Shown here: piece after piece, positions 36,101 to 37,242 of the stretch
How positions within the stretch are numbered: position 1 is the first letter of the stretch
How the letters are laid out: every line of letters starts with the position of its first letter
Origin: CAYLNK01 sp964384675
GTDB taxonomy: Bacteria; Acidobacteriota; Thermoanaerobaculia; UBA5066
Direction of reading: 5' to 3'
Length of the DNA: 37,242 nt
NCBI GenBank assembly: GCA_964384675.1
Contig: CAYLNK010000026.1
Location: 1-37,242 of the forward strand
Notes under the pieces: model-generated
The model's database searches: none
What the model saw: the letters and a program-made list of their open reading frames with translations, nothing else
Told to the model about the DNA's origin: nothing
Made by a program: the position numbers and the translations under genes

Positions 36101-37242
36101 GCGCTGGTACGACGCGCGGACGGCCGCGTATCTCCACGAGGCCGGCGACGGCAACGCCTACGCCTATGCGGGGCGCATGCCGAACCAGCAGACGACGGCG
36201 GCCGAGCCGTACCGCGCGCCGCACGACCTTCCGCTCGGGGAGACGAACCACGGGGTGGATGCGGGCGTGGCGGGGAGCTTCTGGCAAGGCTTCGGCAAGG
36301 GGCTCGGGACGACGCTCGTGGCGGCCGGTATCTTCGGCGCCGCCTCTGCCGTGGGCGGCCCCGTGGGCTTCACGGTCGGCGCCGCCGTCTTCGCGCTCGC
36401 GCTGCACTCGGCCTCGACGGCCGCCATCGAGAGGATCGGGGAGGGCCAGGGTGCGGCCGAGGTCGTGGTGGGCTCCGTCCTCGACACGACCGGCATGACG
36501 GACTTCTACGCGGGGGCTACAGGCCGGGACATCACGAGCGGCGGCGAGCTCGACATCTCTGACGAGGAGCGCGGCGAGCTCGTCGGCGCGAACGTCCTCT
36601 CCCTGGTGCCGATGCTCTGCGTCTCGGAGCACAGCGAGGTGCTGACGGCCGATGGGCTGCGGCCGATCGAGAGCCTCTGCGTGGGCGAGAGGGTCCTGAC
36701 GCCGGAGATCCTCGCTGAACCTGCGGTCAGCTCGCCCGAGGTCGATTCCTCCACATGGCGTGTGGTGAGGCTCTGCGTGCCGGCGCCGCGCGGGCCCGAT
36801 TCCGAGGTGGAGCTGCTGCGGCCCGTGAGCTGGATCGGTGAGGCGGGCCTCGCGCCCGGCGTGACGATCCCCGTCTCGACCGAGGACGGCGTCATCGGGC
36901 AGGCGAGCGTGCTGTCGATCGAGGCGGCGCCTCGGATCGCCGAGGGGCTGGGGCGGATCGTGCTGATGAAGTCGACGCGTCCGGCCGAGGGCGTCTACTC
37001 CTTCACGCTGAAGGGCGCCGAGTCCAGGCTCGAGGCTTCGGGGAACCACCCCTTCTTCATCTCGGGTCGAGGCTGGGTCGAGGCCCAGCACGTGCGGCTG
37101 GGCGATCAGCTCGTCTCCGAGAACGGGCAGATGCTCCCGGTGGAGCGGATCGAGACGCGCGCGGGGCCTGTCCAGGTCGCGAATCTCGAGGTCGAGGCTG
37201 ATCACTCTTACCTCGTCGCATCCCAGGACGGCGGGCCCGCCG
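18102..37242 (+). CDS. Giant secreted RHS/YD-repeat protein with C-terminal Hint domain (3' end outside window)
   Basis: Reading the frame from the ATG at 18102 gives 6,380 codons with no stop up to the window end, so the gene continues beyond it. Residues 1-23 are a Sec signal peptide (MKLRTLLPGALAALLCAGAA, then PAQ). Then come a duplicated beta-rich domain (30-265, 295-546) with Thr-Pro linkers, Ig-like domains (608-1726), SbsA/Big_5 domains (near 1727, 1920 and 2667), a regulatory-like domain (about 2030-2115), ZU5-like segments (about 2427-2507, 2905-2970), a propeller-like region (about 3405-4010), an RHS/YD shell (4305-6030), a hydrophobic segment (about 6062-6110) and a Hint domain from Cys6173. 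RHS proteins form a hollow shell that encloses a C-terminal toxin, and Hint domains cleave polymorphic toxins to release it. No PAAR, VgrG or DUF4150 domain is present at the N-terminus, which argues against type VI secretion. The toxin tip and immunity gene are expected downstream. Confidence 0.95.
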   Translation, partial: MKLRTLLPGALAALLCAGAAPAQDPWSLSPFTGQAVFSCQALTVNSNGKTDSAGGSSTQQGHVLSNQNITLNSNAKIYGNATAGPGKQVTDSGTVTGTRSSAAVATNCTPVSGFSTLVTQTATQNDNSRVPLVGTRNPLSGTSFTLNSGESITLPAGTYYFTSFTLNSNTTLNVGGAVRILVNGSVNLNSGSTAGSATAPGNLRLFTATNGTVNVSSNFAFRGYIHGPSATVNVNSQATLLGGLFANSVTIKSSGTVTRWLGGLPPDPTPTSTPTPTSTPSPTPTPTPTAIPGGDPFALQTWLPVQAAFSCLDPQIKGNARIGSAGLVSPATNQGHVVSNGKIALVNSAMIDGDATAGPGQPTPSVSGGAQITGARRVATTPASCTPIADLASVGATTQATNNNGAIPRTQPGNKDPLSGSGHTEFVLDADDSVTLPAGTYYFTKFEVKNAGKLYLGGVVNVFCAGPVTFDGNSRVNSAGNVLELRILSSGTQVTVDNSSQVKGLVYAPNATVTLNGDVRVTGAVFGQRLNIDGSSVLNRWGDSAVTPTPTPTPTPTPTVTVTPTPTVTVTPTPTATPTATPTATPTATPTATPTPTPTATPTPTPTCAPPTVALASPVPGTVVSNRIVTLQGTAGTATAVTVNGTAATVDPVAHTFTLASYDLGGEGPRTLTIVGKASGCPDGTATATLTVDTQPPVVTIDGPALSPACRAASATVNLEGRYSDLHPATTDAVVVEVRPAGGTLVTQSVSVDSSGRWSLPNVSLGSVDGTATVVVTAKDAQGLTSRVLATWRIDATTPVVTLLLDGTPFPVSGPGATPPDGTTPALLSRIVSLRASVADGALSAPPAAVLTLDGQPYVEGTPIAAEGTHTVVARATDCAGHEGAAWARFTIDRVGPQLATVSPADGAKLGAPVTAYAGTVAVGDVTDAPLASATLNGLAATVSESTFTLSPFPWKEGRNDVAITLRDTAGNETSYTRSFTVKTLAPTVEVLESGVPIASSATFFRAIAPTIRSNDPAATLTVTLDGQPFTSGATISTPGAHELSAVARDVVDHVTTVTIRFTIDLSTAPSVTITSPDDAAVLPGPTVTVTGTTGASSVAVTVNGVVAGITGTTWSAAGVPLEADVPTDLVAVARDAQGRTATDTRTVLVKSGGPRVVFTEPVEGFRTNRGKLDVAGVVLGGRANVAGGNVTLTNSTGVTRIVPLDATGAFRSIDVPLADGTNVVTVTATDLQGRAGPAQLTIVTDRQPPVISFSVDGAPLADGAQLGRAVTIRVEVTDTAGAPPAPVIRLNGQERPAAGPVTTLDVTATGGYVLTVVARDAAGNETRAERSFVIDLGGCALSGIEPENLSQTAAATVTIRGESGSAASVSVRVPNAGSNPPTYQEYAAQLADGTFAVADVPLPLVGANVLSVVCVDRSGQSHAQTLTLTRLAGDGPVITLTSPANGATQSGASTTVAGTVSDPEAIVTLNGVRVTVTKPAGTFSVSRALAEGPNVLGARAVDVAGRASEERRVVYRDSQAPRLTLSSPQPAQRVGPLGSQGARVDVTGLVEVESEPNLQPQQVRVQTNAGTVTATVDLVSGVFRADGVALSPNAGSSTPQTITVTATDTLGQSSTATVDVYYDAEGPALKLAQPLDLTRYGANAPPTVAVGGEAWASEGAQISVNGGTLDPQNLSWSPAGADGRRSVTFSASATMPAADGPFGVVAQVSQPDGKFANDRRLLTRDQTAPTAVELSPANGATEVDANTLLLVLFSEPVRNDTLSSGLTLTRVSTGQIVAGSYTMAGNAVAFVPGATLFRGESYVFRAAPPVADMAGLPLAAASASTFTVSRDPSGAAPQLAAIPASLCATTLHVTGTTVPGVSVKVRDGSLTATGIANQQGQFDVEIPLSGNGYHHIHVFNIGVGGAVGPEATALFRVDCAAPRVVSATMDRAAGQIAVTFSEAMSASSLTIGAASSAIRLADSEDASLAPQSATVTLDSSLTVATLQLPIAADAWWRSKGVRLQVRAPAADAGGTPVTSPYETVFSAGGDLSGAFLSGEAYDDATGRPLDGVTARLFASGALLPGSVAAGSVGAPAATATTDGRGRFSLTGDVVAGRYALVLEKAGTTRAVRRLPLEPATGAVPFDSRLTPLSPPLLFATGPIDGPAGSLCKLDVTSGALTNPPAGVTVRLTPLSGQGLPEPLPLGYTPLGAAEVRLEAAGVALPEGAATPFATDTVHLTLPLPAGLDAGASLLGVRYDIVSGTWLTLGVVDRSVGTDGVARARVSLVGPGSAAIVVADTLDVIQPPALAPGADVALVGTNPPAAVPPLTGTLTLDPPAVSPTGRSTVRVVALSSDGTTPWPSGLAVQAYLDEKLILAGGGELYEAPFSADLVLYHLPLTAQEQGANTQASAGAMTFVVSPSPRAAQVLLESGYDNIKLYPFPEQLERGQVLGSAGGAVTSPDGVELSLPEGALASRTVVKARLLTTQELSAYTAPLGFDLLTGVRVDLAGATLARAATLTLKAPNGTEGDTPSDPRIVLTQWVDQPVDGRGAFAKLVGRGQRIAAQGAVPAKVVVAPEPAASGLPLDGIVGEGVYLVLQAQASIGYATGFVKAENGYGYQGARVTATGLGTADLSAVGGRYNAAAPAGANATLKALHPERGESGTATIATLAAGQVAAIDITIHPVPPIVTGKQPADGATNEPIGAVVTVTMSESLDPSSVGTSTIKLELANVDGTPSGVFVVGTTTLTSADKTIVFTPLRPLPPGRKLLASFTGGVRDADGTSYANGVVSWTFTTGTQVIVGGQVHPEKIRLLLPVNGVAQVIGADGAIPPVLAGQTAWAVTAEVDGRVACPSQTTVPASSTGSFTLTVGCPPTNAVTLASKVYLKVFDPTGTLAEHIKLGPFTTPDGKGFVAPPGEQVVFTTVDGIEVTAPAAAFDVPTLVTVRTQDPATLGVTLDAGFALGAFVDVDFAGTAKETLRLRIPAPASAPVGALVFAGEPIELPWGRKLAVRDLGSIVAGPNGSKLISTLEDDQPADPPGLDLGANAPVRTTLAARSAASGVPRRLLRTALQEFSARVTAAFLYDTGATLSVMAGNVAPFNIGWQFEVLYNTFADAMVYALEPSSWTGWYILPVRTGQAFTVFRRDRATGWVTAERAYGALTGAIGSVLTVPTFVDAEYRNPILTDASPFTLVRFKAQQPVPPQSESCLTITLELQACTLSTGQVELRVSGAAALPDHTRVSLHRLDTDRQAPSTANRPPSSQIFEVLGGSFVSQNQVDRPSVLATNGEEVAALVALGNMDPSDLREIRLVFDRAMRALTNPATAAKLVDCGDVVLGSCTSGSAFPLEVRPTTGGPNVSILPLGELPRGHLFELTLDQGQFIIQPEAQPADYRGPNVFRFATRKAPPTLSESGPLALGDTDVARDMVKLGNVLVVASATGRIVAFDASTARQAATAAPVAPFAPLAVMAESFDEVRAFALDGHNRIHFNVRQGGAWAVKTIRLEDVRRATTQQCADPSPPATLASLPCFSPVPGTVKTAFSPISSSGLLASEYLTLVGSLASGAATGLDVLVDDYTTEPKELRAFYEENRHKNDQGVPTGLDFVNLPVDADGFVTFPISLDTTGHLAARPNTCSGQNAHDRYQRVTVENLTTAQTWSFDVENPWPDASPQGTGKLDDVQIRARRGEKLRIKYNIRALGYVAIVGSGVSVIDVNRFYRLPATTTVTLDTRTECGRRLGKYEGVDVAYASCPRPNGSALPPPISLSNTTAVAVLGRTGTADAPRGATSLNAYTPLSQYGAVHLMSSGSADSPAATLYFEPGKLSAPDLSCLMSVGADPAAPPATAKQVWLRSVAVARDVAWIDRGIRGQTSGAFVDPNATRPPPPQIVPPHERTGDLVLYSLGAAGILAFDVDGRDLGSIVGRYFKKGHSVYRLQVDEKTGRLYAGGFDEESKPFIDVWDLYRVNTLPYRGGDDPRLLFSVEAPWDAQHIGLDEAGTGLLYTWGQRAKVVPTGDSAVVFAGLYAPSQDEAPPSSGPPPSGPYPELRPTSLFVPLGIPLRKTPETERLPTNKKLDEKRATAAFKLRIALPGDFGDTLVAKVQSLREKPQRHRLAENEVGAAVGIPGGPLWPKNEVFVTLKRLGQAQASETPAGPAGAQWVGERGRLSSIYNLYESREVVLLLADPRAKAGYTLQKLPDTTSPDGPSVDQAADEETQCRRCERPKYLQRLIDDGRLTASDIKELLVAGPYVRAYIGRTPTDAGDPSLDIPPDPNGATQGATAFFAAAGDGYRAPVGVAEMSGFADEVPSPTQVSLTEPVLNPAKWESGEHGVDVLLGSGEVQLTETDYRKEGRGLDFSFDRAYRSGLLGYSPLGAAGFTSPLFSHLRIVKLYGDGEAPRSANADPASTPLTSLVDVPELVEYHDGLGHVFRFLSKGTTGFEDPSQCQPQSQTPSQAPCVLRCPGGYDGDLQASYCAPKGLYLRLQKLDGGRWRLITPQHSAQVFDHRGRLVEIRDRFRRDGEDPQKQGNTIQLSYDGFSSLVEVEDDYGRVHRLAYFDSPADDGAQYGLLKTLTDAAGRERRYVFTGPGNQRSERKLLSVVFPTVSSPAGPTHTTPTTKYDYASLALTPTAPLHGAFSDLRLASITLPSGTVPRVGFDWLSSGRLSALRVPSGAGTIAWGTLTTTPDSLPATSATVTLAFGHEKRFKLTPGGHIEESEETLPALKRGDDTPTAAESCCPAVAVKTVYGYKGDGRLETITFADGLVTKRTYDEGDRLSRLDVKDESKVGASGNAATPGSRTTRYTYRESVLETLTDPLDRVTRFPLPDLSASSVPGGFLADQVGHKTDYDAHGRPTKWVADGGSGATPSVVPSYGPNARGQAEKGYLELTKSGVVTEHLDHEALTGNVTFKKTSWGLAEEMTYDAWDRLVSEKTIPGAVIGGLQFAPRESQRGYDAAGHLKVERSLQTFASGQAWVETSYDYNQREQLTKVTRTHLADESGTGFVSSSIDYGYTSSGLLRTVTTQEGLVTTYAYDSAGRQVSATEGAGARLLRYDERGRVVLSTDGHEGVSRVRYNAFSEPYHEEMADGSHLLRDFDAAGNLKRERHAATASPPSGSLFSDTEYQVNSFGKLAAKVEHLAPAAGDRTEAKRTTAIKYDAAGRLEIVAITGDSGSPARTPGLRTSTIKYDEANRVTSRVNVGSNDEETFFYTANSPWAERVKYRETSPGGSSQETTFTRDALGRVVLESTVDSGGLSTLRAMTYDEVGNPVSILTGGGTTLGLAWDGDGKLVSRKGPAAGAELRLGYDRDGRTRRRHVVSETGSWDTTFEYGDQQKRLTRTTYPDGTAEEVLLYDPDDTVRTWTTRYGHTVTNTYDRANNLRTMTPSGGPPEVVAYGIGIGYDEASRPTSWTKTGRPLAEISVPAPGYDMGGRPSAYSLGLAATVARKYDAFDNLEEAIVSSGDIAGDPQLGTPDFLMEWNDVDRRTRSTYLRGVNTALPGVTIERAGRGNLLSIVTNPTSANGGIRYRTSRIYEGPGRPATQVFSVERSSGTSDMGAFGYGYRTGDGYKEARTATSNLDNILTGLGFKWSPDGGLRLGSAVAGTGLSGSSGETFGYTYGKGDELGQKWQVQDAHVDTQTAGASGRVVSQDGRAFTHDAVGNRTEDDRYKYTWTWRGELASVTVKESWPSDNGGPVLVPRNAGEKIDFEYDAFGKLIERVHRGPLPPDQTDDSQRAVQGRRSYLWQGDDLLVEVEKQPTGEPRWRKVYAPGAETEAGQMRVEIFDPTPDVKVFSFVRDEEGNVVGVVDEEAGTSETAKAPIPMRILYAPHGEAHLEKGPELREARFDSQITEIDGIVQNPPSPAPNETLPGAMLFVLSIPLDDATLAQGLTVEKSTGQGFVPIGSPEVVVKRDPLDLTTIVVMPKDGWPKASEYRITLKPQLKDYLDRAFSSPTPEPPYPSYEVVLGVPADGVTAPYYAKKYPAVYDTLRAAGEDLGGKIPGGQPFLFRSGWTDPVAGLTYLDGRWYDARTAAYLHEAGDGNAYAYAGRMPNQQTTAAEPYRAPHDLPLGETNHGVDAGVAGSFWQGFGKGLGTTLVAAGIFGAASAVGGPVGFTVGAAVFALALHSASTAAIERIGEGQGAAEVVVGSVLDTTGMTDFYAGATGRDITSGGELDISDEERGELVGANVLSLVPMLCVSEHSEVLTADGLRPIESLCVGERVLTPEILAEPAVSSPEVDSSTWRVVRLCVPAPRGPDSEVELLRPVSWIGEAGLAPGVTIPVSTEDGVIGQASVLSIEAAPRIAEGLGRIVLMKSTRPAEGVYSFTLKGAESRLEASGNHPFFISGRGWVEAQHVRLGDQLVSENGQMLPVERIETRAGPVQVANLEVEADHSYLVASQDGGPA
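18189..19739 (+). repeat. Duplicated N-terminal beta-rich domain of the RHS protein
   Basis: Two copies of about 235-250 residues share an order of motifs: FSC, QGHVxSN, A.I.GxATAGPG, ASCTP or TNCTP, NPLSG or KDPLSG, LPAGTYYFTxF, a strand ladder with NSN or NSS turns, GLxANSVTI or GAVFGQRLNI, and xxxRWLG or xxNRWGD. Each ends in a Thr-Pro linker. The Asn-rich ladder suggests a small beta-solenoid. The LPAGTYYFT plus solenoid pattern resembles DUF7305-type domains of pilus-associated proteins, a tentative comparison from memory. Cysteine pairs in each copy could form disulfides after export. Confidence 0.75.
18903..18974 (+). repeat. Thr-Pro/Ser-Pro linker 1
   Basis: A low-complexity run of ACG/ACC-CCG/CCC codons encodes about 24 residues of alternating Thr/Ser and Pro. 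It separates the two copies of the N-terminal domain. In secreted proteins such runs are extended, protease-resistant spacers and common O-glycosylation sites. Confidence 0.9.
19739..19922 (+). repeat. Thr-Pro linker 2, microsatellite-like
   Basis: About 60 residues of alternating Thr-Pro, with TVTVTP and TATP variants, are encoded by near-identical hexamers. The run links the second N-terminal domain copy to the Ig-like stalk. The hexamer unit keeps frame when whole units are gained or lost, so linker length could vary between strains. Confidence 0.9.
19923..23280 (+). other. Ig-like domain stalk of the RHS protein
   Basis: About a dozen Ig-like units of 80-100 residues follow each other (residues 608-1726). 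They are marked by recurring TxDxQPPVVT, VTAKDAQG, ARDAAGNE, DRSGQS and TATDTLGQ at their ends, and by VTVNGV or TLNGV in the middle. This is the bacterial Ig-like/HYR type used as spacers in surface proteins. Copies are diverged, unlike the near-identical super-units of the upstream gene. Confidence 0.75.
23281..24180 (+). other. Two SbsA-type (Big_5) Ig-like domains
   Basis: The first opens with PTAVELSPANGATEVD and carries FSEPVRNDTL, then FVPGATLFRGESYVF. The second opens with APRVVSATMD and carries VTFSEAMSASSL. The FSExM-like core with a preceding P-x-G-A-x-x-V block is the signature of SbsA Ig-like domains found in surface-layer and secreted proteins. A short Cys-containing insert (23641-23860) separates them. 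Confidence 0.7.
24184..24480 (+). other. Carboxypeptidase-regulatory-like domain in the RHS protein
   Basis: The segment reads LSGEAYDDATGRPLDGV, then TATTDGRGRFSLTGDVVAG and YALVLEKAG. This matches the regulatory-like beta-sandwich that is abundant in the upstream adhesin, showing the two giant genes draw on the same domain stock. Confidence 0.65.
25390..25625 (+). other. ZU5-like domain
   Basis: The segment GGAVTSPDGVELSLPEGAL followed by VVKARLLTTQEL matches the opening of ZU5-like domains, where a G-G-x-V-x-x-P-D-G turn precedes a P-x-G-A-L strand. A second, weaker one starts near 26815 (VDGIEVTAPAAAF). ZU5-like domains occur in bacterial cell-surface proteins, including long RHS proteins. 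Domain naming is from motif memory. Confidence 0.5.
26102..26440 (+). other. Third SbsA-type (Big_5) Ig-like domain
   Basis: It opens with PIVTGKQPADGATNEPIG, then VTMSESLDPSSV, IVFTPLRPLPPGRKL and VVSWTFTTG. The full Big_5 order is present (P-x-D-G-A start, M-S-E-x-L-D core, F-T-P strand, W-x-F-T-T end). It is the best-preserved of the set. Confidence 0.75.
28316..30130 (+). other. Propeller-like region before the RHS shell
   Basis: Strand-turn repeats such as NVLVVASATGRIVAFD, VRAFALDGHNRIHFNV, LVLYSLGAAGILAFDVDG, YRLQVDEKTGRLYAGG and HIGLDEAGTGLLYTW look like blades of a beta-propeller, interrupted by a Cys-containing insert (about 28590-29540). This type of domain often sits just before the shell in long RHS proteins. 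No catalytic motif was found. Confidence 0.5.
31014..35215 (+). repeat. RHS shell with YD repeats
   Basis: The shell opens with a typical pre-RHS segment (SGEVQL, then GRGLDFSFDRAYRSGLLG and LVEYHDGLGHVFRF). About 20 YD-type repeats follow, including LTDAAGRERRYVF, TYDEGDRLSRLDV, TDYDAHGRPTKW, MTYDAWDRLVSE, YAYDSAGRQVSATEG, RYDERGRVVLSTDG, IKYDAAGRLEIVAITG, MTYDEVGNPVSILTGG and FEYDAFGKLIERVHRG. YD repeats build a spiral beta-sheet cocoon around a C-terminal toxin. The length, about 1,400 residues before the core end, is in the usual range for an RHS shell. Confidence 0.95.
35504..36194 (+). other. RHS core end split by an inserted SbsA-like domain
   Basis: The usual RHS ending is recognisable in two pieces. 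LYAPHGEAHLEKGPE (near 35504) stands for the YDPFGE block. FLFRSGWTDPVAGLTYLDGR and WYDARTAAYLHEAGDGNAYA (36045-36170) stand for the FxGxxxDPETGLxYxxxRYYDPxxGRF and LNxYAY blocks. Between them lie about 150 residues (35560-36005) with a Big_5-like order (PGAMLFVLSIPLDDATL, TTIVVMPKDGW, YRITLKPQL). The canonical DPxGL protease motif that normally follows the YAYxxNxP block is absent; the sequence continues AGRMPNQQTT. Confidence 0.7.
36285..36440 (+). other. Hydrophobic pre-Hint segment
   Basis: About 45 small, hydrophobic residues (GTTLVAAGIFGAASAVGG, GFTVGAAVFALALHSAS) lie between the RHS end and the Hint domain. Many polymorphic toxins carry a glycine/alanine-rich transmembrane or pre-toxin segment here, thought to help membrane passage. 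It is long enough for two short helices separated by GGPVG. Confidence 0.65.
36618..37242 (+). other. Hint (Hedgehog/intein-type) autoprocessing domain, cut by window end
   Basis: The domain starts at Cys6173 (codon 36618-36620) in LCVSEHSEVLTADG, followed by LRPIESLCVGERVLT, the usual N-terminal Hint block with the nucleophile Cys. SGNHPFFISGRGWVEA (from 37038) is the second block, with His6316 in the catalytic position and Ser in place of the more common Thr. NLEVEADHSYLVASQDGGPA is the final block; family members then read V/L-H-N. The window stops one base into what fits a Val codon. In polymorphic toxins this domain cleaves at its own C-terminus or N-terminus to release the toxin tip. 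Confidence 0.9.

Noticed and set aside
36618..37242. A true splicing intein rather than a Hint toxin-processing domain
   Set aside because: The domain lies after an RHS shell and a hydrophobic segment, has no room for a homing endonuclease and interrupts no conserved enzyme. The sequence after it is unseen, so splicing is not fully excluded.

Overview
The window is coding on the + strand from end to end. It holds only three genes, two of them giant and both cut by the window edges. The DNA is very G+C-rich by eye, with codon third positions almost always G or C. The two downstream genes start with clear Sec-type signal peptides. This suggests a high-GC bacterium rich in very large secreted proteins, such as Acidobacteriota, Myxococcota or a similar Gram-negative phylum. 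No rRNA, tRNA or housekeeping gene is present to settle the taxonomy, so that assignment is inference.

Region 1 (2-17212) is the 3' part of a giant repeat protein with at least 5,736 codons visible. In order it contains glycine-rich modules, Ig-like domains, two long tandem glycine-rich modules (period 1,128 nt), four tandem right-handed beta-helix-like modules (about 699 nt each), a FlgD-type Ig domain and more Ig-like domains. These are followed by four super-units of about 1,872 nt built from carboxypeptidase-regulatory-like and Ig-like domains in an A-B-A-B arrangement, then a beta-propeller-like C-terminus. It looks like a surface or extracellular adhesin. Region 2 (17209-18105) is a small secreted protein of unknown function.

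Region 3 (18102-37242) is an uninterrupted frame of at least 6,380 codons that runs off the window end. It has a signal peptide, a duplicated beta-rich N-terminal domain joined by Thr-Pro linkers, a long series of Ig-like, SbsA-like (Big_5) and ZU5-like domains, and a beta-propeller-like region. These lead into an RHS/YD-repeat shell, a hydrophobic segment and a Hint (Hedgehog/intein) autoprocessing domain, which the window cuts at about its last residues. This is the architecture of a polymorphic toxin. The toxin tip and any immunity gene would lie just beyond position 37242.

Both gene junctions are 4-base ATGA overlaps, so there is no intergenic DNA, internal promoter or terminator. The three genes look like one translationally coupled transcription unit: giant adhesin, small secreted factor, giant RHS-Hint protein. 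The working hypothesis is a contact-dependent attachment-and-delivery cassette. The architecture is visible in the sequence; the joint function is inferred.
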